A DNA stretch of 47,278 nt from an uncultured Bacilli bacterium. GTDB lineage: Bacteria > Bacillota_I > Bacilli_A > RF39 > UBA660. The translations under genes were made by a program, and so were the position numbers. Below the pieces are notes generated by a model, which saw only the letters and a program-made list of their open reading frames with translations, had not been told where the DNA came from and made no database searches. Below, in pieces: positions 1 to 7,461 of the stretch (its first letter is position 1; every line of letters begins with the position of its first letter). The stretch lies in the NCBI GenBank assembly GCA_934162285.1, contig CAKPHY010000010.1, forward strand, positions 1 through 47,278, given 5' to 3'.

Positions 1-16
1 TGTTTCACGTGGAACA
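1..16. promoter_or_regulatory. parS centromere site 1
   Basis: The sequence TGTTTCACGTGGAACA matches the ParB/Spo0J site consensus TGTTNCACGTGAAACA at all but one position. It is the first of three such sites in the first 231 bases. parS sites of this type cluster near the replication origin and load ParB, which recruits SMC. The parA-parB genes are probably just upstream of the window. Confidence 0.9.
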
Positions 17-66
17 TAATAAGCGAATATTTAAAAATAATTAAATAAATTAAAGATGATATCATC

Positions 67-90
67 AAAATATTTCCTGGGAAATATTTT
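67..90. promoter_or_regulatory. Noc-binding site (NBS)-like palindrome
   Basis: This is a palindrome with 11-bp arms (67-77 and 80-90) around a TG centre. Its core ATTTCCTGGGAAAT (72-85) differs by one base from the known Noc site ATTTCCCGGGAAAT. It lies among the parS sites, and a Noc-type protein is encoded at 15237-16442. The core match is seen directly; binding is inferred from the family. Confidence 0.7.
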
Positions 91-145
91 GCACATAAAA
101 AAATATGTAAAATTACTAAAATAACAATAAAAAAGATATAAACAA

Positions 146-161
146 TGTTTCACGTGAAACA
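146..161. promoter_or_regulatory. parS centromere site 2 (perfect palindrome)
   Basis: TGTTTCACGTGAAACA is a perfect 16-bp palindrome and an exact parS consensus match. It is the strongest of the three sites. Confidence 0.95.
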
Positions 162-215
162 TCAATCGAAGTAAAATGAGTAATAATATAAAAATAAAAA
201 CGAAGCTATCAACAA

Positions 216-231
216 TGTTTCACGTGGAACA
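216..231. promoter_or_regulatory. parS centromere site 3
   Basis: TGTTTCACGTGGAACA is identical to site 1 and lies 70 bp downstream of site 2. No protein-coding gene is visible in 1-297; the segment appears devoted to these sites and to the SRP RNA promoter. Confidence 0.9.
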
Positions 232-285
232 TATAAAAAAATATAAAAATAACAAAAAAAGATAACAAAAAAAAATAACTTTTGA

Positions 286-291
286 TATAAT
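286..291 (+). promoter_or_regulatory. -10 element of the SRP RNA promoter
   Basis: A consensus TATAAT ends 6 nt before the first paired base of the SRP RNA, as expected for a transcript starting at about 298. No good -35 hexamer is visible. Confidence 0.6.
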
Positions 292-297
292 GAATAT

Positions 298-377
298 GCA
301 CAACATTTATATCTGAACCAGGTCAGGATTGGAAAATAGCAGCCTTAAGGATCTCTGAATGTGTGTGCTCTTTTTTT
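298..377 (+). ncRNA. ffs: Signal recognition particle RNA, short 4.5S-like form
   Basis: The invariant SRP core is present: ACCAGGTCAGG, a GGAA tetraloop closed by ATT/AAT, then AGCAGCC. The ends pair (GCACAACATTTA near 298 with TGAATGTGTGTGC ending at 368), giving one closed hairpin of about 70 nt followed by a run of seven T that serves as terminator. It scaffolds Ffh for co-translational targeting. B. subtilis has a 271-nt form with an Alu domain; the -10 box at 286-291 leaves no room for that here. The gene lies before tadA, whereas in Bacillus it lies between tadA and dnaX. Confidence 0.93.
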
Positions 378-387
378 GGAGTAAAAT

Positions 388-810
388 ATGAATGATATGG
401 ATATAATGAAATTAGCAATTAAGGAATCACAAAAAAGTTTAAAAAAACAAAATATACCAGTAGGTGCAGTAATAATTAAAAATGGCGAAGTGATAGCCAA
501 GGGATTTAATAATTACAAAAAAAATATAGATGAGCATGCAGAAATAATTGCCATTAATAAAGCAATAAAAAAATTAGGTAATCAATATCTAGATGGATGC
601 GAATTATATGTTACAATGGAACCATGCTTAATGTGCTATGGCGCAATTGCTCGTACTAATATCAATAAAATTGTTTTTGGAGTAAAAAATGAAAAAATGG
701 GGTTTTCAAAATATATAAATTATATACCTAAAATAGATATCAAAGGCAATGTAGAAGCAAGTGAGATAAAAAAGATTTTGGCAGATTTTTTTAAAAACAA
801 AAGGAATTAA
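388..810 (+). CDS. tadA: tRNA-specific adenosine deaminase TadA
   Basis: This 140-residue zinc-dependent deaminase converts A34 to inosine in tRNA-Arg(ACG). The zinc and catalytic motifs are clear: HAE at residues 50-52 and PCxxC at 79-83. Length is slightly below the usual 150-165. The start is set by GGAG about 7 nt upstream, right after the SRP RNA T-run. Its only expected tRNA substrate, tRNA-Arg with anticodon ACG, is encoded at 43059-43135. The gene is the first of an origin-proximal run also found in Bacillus (tadA, dnaX, ybaB, recR). Residues and synteny agree, so the call is firm. Confidence 0.95.
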   Translation: MNDMDIMKLAIKESQKSLKKQNIPVGAVIIKNGEVIAKGFNNYKKNIDEHAEIIAINKAIKKLGNQYLDGCELYVTMEPCLMCYGAIARTNINKIVFGVKNEKMGFSKYINYIPKIDIKGNVEASEIKKILADFFKNKRN

Positions 811-830
811 AATGAACTTTTGTTTTCTTT
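797..830 (+). terminator. Probable weak terminator after tadA
   Basis: ACAAAAG (797-803) pairs with CTTTTGT (817-823) across a 13-nt loop, followed by a T-rich run. The stem overlaps the end of tadA and is AT-rich, so termination may be partial. Confidence 0.5.
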
Positions 831-834
831 TTGG

Positions 835-853
835 TATAATACTAAATAGGTGA
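835..853 (+). promoter_or_regulatory. Compact promoter-RBS module of dnaX
   Basis: TATAAT at 835-840 is followed after 7 nt by the Shine-Dalgarno AGGTGA at 848-853, with ATG at 860. The predicted leader is only about 12-14 nt. The same layout recurs in front of at least seven other genes in the window. Confidence 0.6.
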
Positions 854-859
854 TCAAAC

Positions 860-2551
860 ATGTATCAATCATTATATAGAAAATATAGACCTAGTAATTT
901 TGATGAAGTAGTTGGACAAGAAGTTCCTGTTAAAATTTTAAAAAATGCTATTAAAAATAATAGAATAGCTCATGCATATATATTTGCAGGTATAAGAGGT
1001 ACTGGAAAAACAAGTATAGCTAAGATTTTTGCTAAGACAGTAAATTGCTTAGAACCTGTAGAAATGAAACCATGTGGCAAATGTGTTGTATGTACACAAA
1101 GTAACAATACGGATATAGTAGAAATAGATGCAGCATCTAATAACGGAGTAGATGAAATAAGAGAATTACGTGATAAAATAGCCCTTGTTCCTTCAATATC
1201 AAAGTATAAAGTTTATATTATTGATGAAGTACATATGCTTTCAACTAGTGCTTTTAATGCATTACTTAAAACATTAGAAGAACCACCTCAACATGCAATA
1301 TTTATTTTAGCAACAACTGAAGTTCATAAAATTCCTTTAACAATTTTGTCTAGATGTCAAAGATTAGATTTTAAATCAATAACAATTGAAAATATAATTA
1401 AAAGATTAGAATATATTTGTTCTAAAGAAGAGATAAAAATATCTGAAGAAGCAACAAAAGAAATTGCAAGATTAGCTAATGGTGGAATGCGTGATGCTAT
1501 AAGTCTATTAGAACAGGTTTGGGCTTATAGTGACGATATAACTATAGAAGATGTACATAAGATGAATGGTACTTTAACTAAAGAAGAAATAAAAGAATTA
1601 ATTCAAGCAATATTAAGCAATCAAGTTCAAAAATGTTTTGAATTAGTTGAAAAATATGAAGAAAAGAATGTTGATTTTGCAAAGTTAGTCGATGAAATAA
1701 TGTATTTTATACGCAATTTAATATTCTTTAAAATAACAAATGAAGAAATAGATGATTCTTACTATAATAAAACTGATTACGAAGATATAAAAGAACTAGC
1801 AGATGTAAAAAGATTAATAAACTTTATAAAAAAAGTTAATGCCGCTTCAAATGAAATAAAAGTTGTAAGCAATAAAAAAACAATTTTTGAAATGCTTATA
1901 ATAAGTTGTATTGACGTGAAAGAAGATGAGCCTAAAATATCATCTGAAGCTCAAGTGAAAACTGTTGCTAGTGTTGCTCATCCAAGCCAAGCTTTTGTTA
2001 ATAAAATAAAGTCTGAATTTGAAAAATCAGTACAAAGTCAAATAAAAGAAGAAAAAAATGAAAATCCAAAACCAGCTACTGATTTAGAGAATGATATCAA
2101 TAAAATAAAAGAATTAAGAATTAATAATACTCTTGCTGAATTCGATAAAAGAATATTAACTACATTACAAAAAAAGATAGAGGTAATACATGACTTTATA
2201 ATAGATCTTCAGTATGGAAATATAGCTTCGTTAATACTTGACGGCCAATTAAAAGCTGCTAGTAGAGAATACATGTTATTTGTTTTTGAAGAAAAAATGC
2301 AAAGTTTAAAATTTAACACGAAAATAAATGAAGTAGAAGAGCTAATCCAAATTGCTTTATCAAACAATTATAAAGTAATATCAATAAACAGCGAAGAATG
2401 GGAAACAGTAAAACAAGAATTTAATGGTAAAACAAAAAAGTATGTAAAAACAGCTGAATCAGAAGAAATTGAAAAAATAATAAAAAATTTAAATAATTCA
2501 GGGAAAGATTTCTTAGAAGAAAATTTTTCTGATATAATAAGTTATGAATAA
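860..2551 (+). CDS. dnaX: DNA polymerase III subunit gamma/tau
   Basis: This is the clamp-loader ATPase that opens the beta clamp and, through the tau tail, couples polymerases to the helicase. The 563 residues show a Walker A motif (GxxGxGKTS, residues 44-52), a four-cysteine zinc site (C63, C72, C75, C78), the Walker B DEVH (122-125) and the LEEPP segment with an SRC arginine finger typical of the family. A charged linker follows the ATPase and lid domains, then a tau-like C-terminal domain. Its partner delta-prime (holB) is encoded at 3685. It leads a tight dnaX-ybaB-recR run with gaps of 12 and -1 bp. Confidence 0.96.
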   Translation: MYQSLYRKYRPSNFDEVVGQEVPVKILKNAIKNNRIAHAYIFAGIRGTGKTSIAKIFAKTVNCLEPVEMKPCGKCVVCTQSNNTDIVEIDAASNNGVDEIRELRDKIALVPSISKYKVYIIDEVHMLSTSAFNALLKTLEEPPQHAIFILATTEVHKIPLTILSRCQRLDFKSITIENIIKRLEYICSKEEIKISEEATKEIARLANGGMRDAISLLEQVWAYSDDITIEDVHKMNGTLTKEEIKELIQAILSNQVQKCFELVEKYEEKNVDFAKLVDEIMYFIRNLIFFKITNEEIDDSYYNKTDYEDIKELADVKRLINFIKKVNAASNEIKVVSNKKTIFEMLIISCIDVKEDEPKISSEAQVKTVASVAHPSQAFVNKIKSEFEKSVQSQIKEEKNENPKPATDLENDINKIKELRINNTLAEFDKRILTTLQKKIEVIHDFIIDLQYGNIASLILDGQLKAASREYMLFVFEEKMQSLKFNTKINEVEELIQIALSNNYKVISINSEEWETVKQEFNGKTKKYVKTAESEEIEKIIKNLNNSGKDFLEENFSDIISYE

Positions 2552-2563
2552 AGGAGAATAAAT

Positions 2564-2860
2564 ATGAATATACAAGCAATGATGCGTGAAGCACAAAAAT
2601 TACAAAAAGAAATGATGAGAGAAAAAGAAGCAATTGATGCTACTGAGTATGAGGGTGAATCATCTTTTGTAAAAGTAAAAGTAAACGGAAAAAAAGAAGT
2701 TTTAGAAATAAAAATAGATCAAGAAACATTAGATAAAGAAGATATCGAAATGCTACAAGATATTTTACAAGTAGCTATTAATGAAGCTAATAAAAAAGTA
2801 GATGCTGATACTGAAAAAAGATTAGGCAAATACACTAAAGGTATGCCGGGGTTATTTTAA
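2564..2860 (+). CDS. Nucleoid-associated protein, YbaB/EbfC family
   Basis: A 98-residue YbaB/EbfC protein, a small dimeric DNA-binding factor of poorly defined role that is almost always found between dnaX and recR, as here. Visible marks are the N-terminal helix MNIQAMMREAQKLQKEM, the beta-strand core with VKVKVNGKKEV, and the ending GMPGLF typical of the family. AAGGAG precedes the start by 6-7 nt. The stop overlaps the recR start by one base, so the two are translationally coupled. Confidence 0.93.
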   Translation: MNIQAMMREAQKLQKEMMREKEAIDATEYEGESSFVKVKVNGKKEVLEIKIDQETLDKEDIEMLQDILQVAINEANKKVDADTEKRLGKYTKGMPGLF

Positions 2861-3453
2861 TGGCACTTTATCCTAAAACATTTAATGATCTAATTGAATG
2901 CTATAAAAAATTACCAGGAATAGGTGAAAAAAATGCTGAAAGATTGGCATTTGCTACGTTAGAATTAGATGATGAAATTATAGAAGTTTTCAGCAATTCT
3001 ATCAAAAATATAAAATCCAAAACTAAAAATTGTTTAATATGTAATAATTTGAGTGAAGAAAATCAATGTACAATTTGCAGTGATGAATCAAGAAATAAAA
3101 AAATTATATGCGTAGTAGAAAATACCAAAAATTTAGTTATTTTTGAAAAAACAGGAGCATTTAATGGGGTTTATCATGTTTTAGGAGGTTTAATATCACC
3201 ATTAGATGGAATTAATCCTGAAGATATTAATTTAGAAAAACTATTTAAAAGAGTTGAAGAAGAACCTATCGAGGAAATAATTTTAGCATTAAAGCCAAGT
3301 GTAGAAGGAGAAACAACTGCATTATACATACAAAAAAAACTCCAAAATAAAAAAGTTAAAGTTACAAAAATTGCTTATGGCGTTCCCATGGGAACTGATA
3401 TGGAATATATTGATGCTATGACACTAGAGATAGCTCTTTCAAATCGTTCATAA
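2860..3453 (+). CDS. recR: Recombination mediator protein RecR
   Basis: RecR (197 residues, usual length) acts with RecO and RecF to load RecA at gaps. In order it has a helix-hairpin-helix (LPGIGEKNAERLAF, about 18-31), a four-cysteine zinc finger (C58, C61, C70, C73), a Toprim domain with the acidic VVEN motif, and the conserved HVLGGLISPLDGI segment. The C-terminal end is family-like. The start overlaps the ybaB stop by 1 bp. A hairpin follows immediately downstream, so the dnaX operon probably mostly ends here. Confidence 0.96.
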   Translation: MALYPKTFNDLIECYKKLPGIGEKNAERLAFATLELDDEIIEVFSNSIKNIKSKTKNCLICNNLSEENQCTICSDESRNKKIICVVENTKNLVIFEKTGAFNGVYHVLGGLISPLDGINPEDINLEKLFKRVEEEPIEEIILALKPSVEGETTALYIQKKLQNKKVKVTKIAYGVPMGTDMEYIDAMTLEIALSNRS

Positions 3454-3464
3454 AATAAAAAACA

Positions 3465-3493
3465 ACCTCATATCTTTTTATGAGGTGTCTTTT
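3465..3493 (+). terminator. Terminator after recR that overlaps the next gene's RBS
   Basis: ACCTCATA (3465-3472) pairs perfectly with TATGAGGT (3479-3486) around a 6-nt loop and is followed by GTCTTTTAA. The 3' arm contains GAGGT, which also serves as the Shine-Dalgarno of the bofA-like gene at 3495, so folding of this hairpin would hide that ribosome site. Confidence 0.6.
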
Positions 3494-3494
3494 A

Positions 3495-3677
3495 ATGAAT
3501 AGACTAATTAAAATAATCAAAAAAGTAATATTTGCTTTAAGTTTCATGTTTACATTTAATTTAATATTTCAACCATTAAATGTAAATATACCTATAAACA
3601 TTTATAGTGTAGCTTTATATTGTACGTTAGGGATTCCATCTTTCTTTTATCTAATAATTTTGAAGTTAATAATATAG
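3495..3677 (+). CDS. BofA-like sporulation membrane protein
   Basis: A 60-residue protein with two membrane segments (about 9-27 and 37-58). The second part carries the LGIPS-F-Y-L pattern resembling the LGxPG signature of BofA. In Bacillus BofA anchors SpoIVFA/SpoIVFB in the outer forespore membrane and restrains pro-sigma-K processing. bofA lies two genes after recR in B. subtilis (recR-yaaL-bofA), which supports the call. The ATG at 3495 was chosen because GAGGTG sits 7 nt upstream; an in-frame ATG at 3480 lies inside the terminator stem and lacks an RBS. Small size keeps the confidence moderate. Confidence 0.65.
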   Translation: MNRLIKIIKKVIFALSFMFTFNLIFQPLNVNIPINIYSVALYCTLGIPSFFYLIILKLII

Positions 3678-3684
3678 GAGTTTT

Positions 3685-4560
3685 ATGAAAGAATATGAAT
3701 TAACACAACCGATAGCTTATAAAATAATAGAAACATCACTTAAAAGAAAAAGGTTAGCCAATGCTTATCTAATTGAAGACAATGGTTCTAAACAAGGATT
3801 AAATATGGCTTACTCTTTTTGTGATGAAATACTAGGAACTAGTTTAGAATTAACTGCTAACGCTTTAGTAATAAATCCTGATGGAAATTGGATAAAAAAG
3901 GAGCAAATAGACGAAATAAAAGAAAAATTTGCGACTAAAGCAATTATCGGGAATAACAAAGTATATATTATAAATGGTGCTGAAAAATTAAATTTGTCAG
4001 CATGTAGTGCTTTACTAAAATTTTTAGAAGAACCAGATCCTAATATTACAGCTATATTAGTAACAGAAAACACTAATCAAGTTTTAGATACAATCAAATC
4101 ACGCTGTATCATGATTCCTTTAAAATCAATTAAGGACAAGTCTAAAGATTTAATTGAACAGTTGAAAAATGAAATAACCTATAATGAAAATATAGAAATA
4201 ACACATGAAAAAATAGAAGAAATAGTCAATTTTACAGAATATGTTGATTTAAATAAGAAAAAAACTATACTTCATTTAAAAAAATTATTGAAAACAATTA
4301 AAATAGAAAAAGATGATATAAGTTTTTTATTTAATGTGATGCTTATATTTTATAAAGATGTTTTAGAATATAAAACAATAGGTACTCTTTCGATATTCAA
4401 AGATTATAAAAAGAAAGTGGCTACAATAAGTGTTAATAATGAAATAGAAGATATAATTAATAAAATAAAAATAATTATAGAAGTTTTAGACGATTTAAAA
4501 TATAATGTAAATATTCCCATGGAAATCGACAAATTTTTATTAAAAATGGAGGTTTTATAA
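3685..4560 (+). CDS. holB: DNA polymerase III subunit delta' (HolB)
   Basis: A 291-residue clamp-loader subunit. It has the delta-prime signature of an AAA+ fold without a working Walker A: the P-loop position reads DNGSKQG. The later motifs are kept, namely SACSALLKFLEEPDPN (LLKxLEEP) and the sensor/arginine-finger stretch TIKSRC. It would assemble with DnaX (860) and a delta subunit outside the window. The gene abuts ricT with no gap; the GGAGGT near its end is the ricT ribosome site. In Bacillus tmk sits upstream of holB; it is missing here. Confidence 0.92.
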   Translation: MKEYELTQPIAYKIIETSLKRKRLANAYLIEDNGSKQGLNMAYSFCDEILGTSLELTANALVINPDGNWIKKEQIDEIKEKFATKAIIGNNKVYIINGAEKLNLSACSALLKFLEEPDPNITAILVTENTNQVLDTIKSRCIMIPLKSIKDKSKDLIEQLKNEITYNENIEITHEKIEEIVNFTEYVDLNKKKTILHLKKLLKTIKIEKDDISFLFNVMLIFYKDVLEYKTIGTLSIFKDYKKKVATISVNNEIEDIINKIKIIIEVLDDLKYNVNIPMEIDKFLLKMEVL

Positions 4561-5352
4561 GTGCAAAATGTAATAGGAGTAGTATTTAATACTAATAGAA
4601 TATATTATTTTGATCCCGATAATAAAGAATATAAAAAAGGTGATAAAGTAATAGTTGAAACCGAAAAAGGATTACAATTTGGAACAATTGATACCGATGT
4701 AATAACTTTAAAAAGTGAACAAATTAAAGGCGATTTAAAAAAAATAATTCGTCTTGCCGATCAAAAAGATGTACAAAAAAATGAAAAAAATATCAATGAT
4801 GCTAAAAAAGCTTTAGAAAATTGTAAAGAAATAGCCAAAAAATTAAAATTAGACATGAATGTTATTGATGCGGGATTTACTTTTGATCGAAATCAATTAA
4901 TTTTTCATTTTATCTCGTCTGATCGTGTAGACTTTAGAGAACTAGCAAAAGAATTAGCTAACATCTACAAAACACGAATTGAACTAAGACAAGTAGGTAT
5001 CCGAGACAAAGCTAAAGAAATCGGCGGAATAGGAATCTGTGGCAGAACAATATGTTGTCATGCGTTTTTAGATGAGTTTGACTCCATAACAATTAGCATG
5101 GCGAAAAACCAAAATTTATCATTAAATCCTAATAAAATAAATGGTTTATGCGGAAGATTATTATGTTGTTTGAAATATGAGGATGAAAATTATCGTGAAT
5201 GTCATAAAGGGCTACCTAAAATTGGTGAAAAAATAAAGGTTAAAAAGAGTGAAGGACCAGTTGTAAGCATAGATGTGCTAAATCGCACATATAAAGTAGA
5301 TGTTCCCAATGAAGGAATAGTAGAAGTAAAAGCTGATGAAAGTATTAAATGA
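4561..5352 (+). CDS. ricT: RicT/YaaT, PSP1-domain regulator of RNA maturation and development
   Basis: RicT (263 residues) is the PSP1-domain partner of RicA and RicF. In B. subtilis the complex carries iron-sulfur clusters and aids RNase Y-dependent mRNA maturation, competence, biofilm and sporulation. The two signature cysteine motifs CGRTICC and CGRLLCC are present. The start is a GTG directly after the holB stop, with GGAGGT 6-7 nt upstream. The end overlaps trmN6 by 17 bp. In Bacillus yabA follows yaaT; no yabA is present here. Confidence 0.93.
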   Translation: MQNVIGVVFNTNRIYYFDPDNKEYKKGDKVIVETEKGLQFGTIDTDVITLKSEQIKGDLKKIIRLADQKDVQKNEKNINDAKKALENCKEIAKKLKLDMNVIDAGFTFDRNQLIFHFISSDRVDFRELAKELANIYKTRIELRQVGIRDKAKEIGGIGICGRTICCHAFLDEFDSITISMAKNQNLSLNPNKINGLCGRLLCCLKYEDENYRECHKGLPKIGEKIKVKKSEGPVVSIDVLNRTYKVDVPNEGIVEVKADESIK

Positions 5353-6043
5353 TTTACTTAAATATCAAAATTTAAAGATATATCAAGATCCTGAATGTTT
5401 TGTTTTTTCTTTGGATTCTATCCTTTTACCAAATTTTGTAACAATAAGAAAAAATACTAAAAGAATTTTAGATATCTGCACAGGAACAGCACCTATACCA
5501 TTAATTCTTTCAAGGAAAACTAAAGCTTTAATAACTGGCGTTGAAATTCAAAAAAATATTGCTGATTTAGCTGAAGAAAGTGTTAAAATTAATGGATTAG
5601 ATGATCAAATAAAAATTATTAATGCCGATATAAAAACATACCAAACAGAAGAAAAATTTGATCTAATAACCTGCAATCCACCTTATTTTAAGGTAACATC
5701 TTTAAAAAATTTGAATGAAAATCAAGCAAAATCTATAGCAAGACATGAAATAACTATAGATTTAGAAACAATTATTAAAATCTCTTCTAAACTACTTAAT
5801 GATCAAGGAATATTTGGACTAGTGCATCGCCCATCACGATTAATAGAAATAGTGAATTTGTGTGAAAAATATAATTTAGAAATTAAAAAAATTCAATTTG
5901 TTTATCCACGAATCAATGAAGAAGCAAATATTGTTTTAATAGAAGCTATAAAAAATGGTAAAAGTCAGCTAAAAGTGCTAGAACCAATCATTACTTATGA
6001 TGGTTTAGAATATACAAATCAAATAAAAAAATATTTTGAATAG
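5336..6043 (+). CDS. tRNA1(Val) (adenine37-N6)-methyltransferase, TrmN6/YabB family
   Basis: A 235-residue class I SAM-dependent methyltransferase. The N-terminal DSILLPNFV stretch matches the DxxLL segment of this family. Motif I is ILDICTGTAPIPLIL and the adenine-N6 motif IV is NPPYF. The position between ricT and rsmI is the same as yabB in Bacillus, where it modifies A37 of tRNA-Val. The tRNA-Val(UAC) gene is at 41267. The start is inside ricT; no strong RBS is seen, so translation is likely coupled. Confidence 0.88.
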   Translation: MKVLNDLLKYQNLKIYQDPECFVFSLDSILLPNFVTIRKNTKRILDICTGTAPIPLILSRKTKALITGVEIQKNIADLAEESVKINGLDDQIKIINADIKTYQTEEKFDLITCNPPYFKVTSLKNLNENQAKSIARHEITIDLETIIKISSKLLNDQGIFGLVHRPSRLIEIVNLCEKYNLEIKKIQFVYPRINEEANIVLIEAIKNGKSQLKVLEPIITYDGLEYTNQIKKYFE

Positions 6044-6052
6044 GAGAGTTTT

Positions 6053-6883
6053 ATGTCACAAAAAAGTTACGATAATACTCCTAAATTATATATAATTCCA
6101 ACACCTATTGGTAATTTGGATGATATAACTTTAAGAGCAGTAAAAGTTTTAGAAAAAGTAGATGTAATATTTGCTGAAGATACACGTGTCACAATTCAGT
6201 TATTAAATCATCTTAATATTGCTAAACATGTTATTTCAAGTCATAAATTTAATGAAAAACAAAATGAGACAAAATTATTAGAATATTTAGATAATAATAA
6301 AAATGTCGGAGTTGTAAGTGATCGTGGAACACCAGGAATAAGTGATCCTGGTTTTGAGCTAGTAAAAATAGCTTTAAAACATCATTACAACGTAATCTCA
6401 TTACCAGGTCCAACTGCTTTTGTGCCTGCTTTAACTATGTCAGGTATTAATAATGATCATTTTCTTTTCTATGGTTTTTTAGATTCGAAACCAGGTAAGA
6501 GAAAAAGAGAAATGGAAGAAGTAAAAACCTTACCATATACAATCATTTTCTATGAAGCTCCGCATCGAATTCAAGAAATGATTCAAGATCTAATTGAAGT
6601 TTTAGGTGATCGCAATATATGTATAGCCCGTGAAATATCAAAAAAGTTTGAAGAAGTATATCGCGGTTTAGCAAGCGAAGTTTTAAAAGAAATCATTGAT
6701 ATCAAAGGCGAAATTGTAGTTATAGTTGAAGGAAGTCAAAAAATAGATTATAGCCAAATAAGTGTTGAAGAACACGTTAATAGTTATATTAAAACCGGAT
6801 TATCAGTAATGGACGCTATCAAAAAAGTCGCCAAGGATCGTAAAATTAATAAAAATGAAATATATAAAGAATATCATTCTTAA
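6053..6883 (+). CDS. rsmI: 16S rRNA 2'-O-ribose C1402 methyltransferase RsmI
   Basis: RsmI (276 residues) methylates the ribose of C1402 in the decoding centre. N-terminal signatures LYIIPTPIGNLDDITLRA and FAEDTRVT are followed by the SAM-site VVSDRGTPGISDPG and the LPGPTAFVPAL loop characteristic of SAM-dependent tetrapyrrole-methylase folds. The C-terminal region has the usual short helical domain. An AGGAG lies 6-7 nt before the ATG. It continues the compact run with trmN6 (9 bp gap) and pth (10 bp gap). Confidence 0.95.
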   Translation: MSQKSYDNTPKLYIIPTPIGNLDDITLRAVKVLEKVDVIFAEDTRVTIQLLNHLNIAKHVISSHKFNEKQNETKLLEYLDNNKNVGVVSDRGTPGISDPGFELVKIALKHHYNVISLPGPTAFVPALTMSGINNDHFLFYGFLDSKPGKRKREMEEVKTLPYTIIFYEAPHRIQEMIQDLIEVLGDRNICIAREISKKFEEVYRGLASEVLKEIIDIKGEIVVIVEGSQKIDYSQISVEEHVNSYIKTGLSVMDAIKKVAKDRKINKNEIYKEYHS

Positions 6884-6893
6884 GAGGTGAAAT

Positions 6894-7457
6894 ATGTATT
6901 TAATAGTAGGTTTAGGAAATCCAGGAAAAGAATATGATAAAACAAGACATAATATAGGCTATATGATGATAGATGGAATAGCTAATTCAAGAAATATAAA
7001 ATTTAATCACGAAAAATTTGGTGGAATCTATGCTGAAGATCGCATCAACAATGAAAAAATAATTTTATTGAAGCCTGAAAAATATATTAATTTATCAGGA
7101 GAAGTAATAAAAGATTATGTTGATTATTTTAAAATACCTATTGAAAACATTTTAATAATTAATGATGATATGGATTTAGAAATTGGAGCATTTAAACTAA
7201 GAGAACAAGGTGGTAGTGCTGGTCATAATGGTTTAAAAAATATTGAAGCCAATCTCGGAACAAATCATTATAAAAGAATTAAAGTAGGTATTTCTAAAGA
7301 CAAAAATATTGAAAAAAAAGATTATGTTTTAGGTCATTTATCTCAAGAAGATTTATTGAAGCTTGAAAATACCAAAGAAGAAATTAAAAAAATATATATA
7401 GATTTTTTTGAAATGAGTTTTTCAAACTTAATGAATAAGTATAATATAGGCAAGTGA
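6894..7457 (+). CDS. pth: Peptidyl-tRNA hydrolase
   Basis: Pth (187 residues) releases peptidyl-tRNAs dropped by ribosomes. The catalytic His is in TRHNIGY (residue 19) after the GLGNPGKEY motif. The catalytic Asp is in INDDMDLEIG, and GGSAGHNGLKNI is the substrate-binding segment. AGAGGTGA precedes the start. In B. subtilis the order is pth (spoVC), fin, mfd; here mfd starts only 4 bp after pth, so the fin anti-sigma gene is missing from this position. Confidence 0.96.
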   Translation: MYLIVGLGNPGKEYDKTRHNIGYMMIDGIANSRNIKFNHEKFGGIYAEDRINNEKIILLKPEKYINLSGEVIKDYVDYFKIPIENILIINDDMDLEIGAFKLREQGGSAGHNGLKNIEANLGTNHYKRIKVGISKDKNIEKKDYVLGHLSQEDLLKLENTKEEIKKIYIDFFEMSFSNLMNKYNIGK

Positions 7458-7461
7458 TATA

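Noticed and set aside
146..231. CRISPR array made of the repeated TGTTTCACGTG units
   Set aside because: Units are 16-bp palindromes with uneven spacing (145 and 70 bp), have no spacers of constant length and match parS.
2421..2633. Phe/Leu-rich open frame on the - strand opposite dnaX
   Set aside because: It is the complement of Lys/Glu-rich coding sequence in dnaX and ybaB, has no RBS and breaks the strand pattern; the same applies to the other - strand frames except nfu.
3480..3494. ATG at 3480 as start of the BofA-like gene
   Set aside because: It lies in the 3' arm of the recR terminator and has no RBS, whereas the ATG at 3495 has GAGGTG 7 nt upstream.
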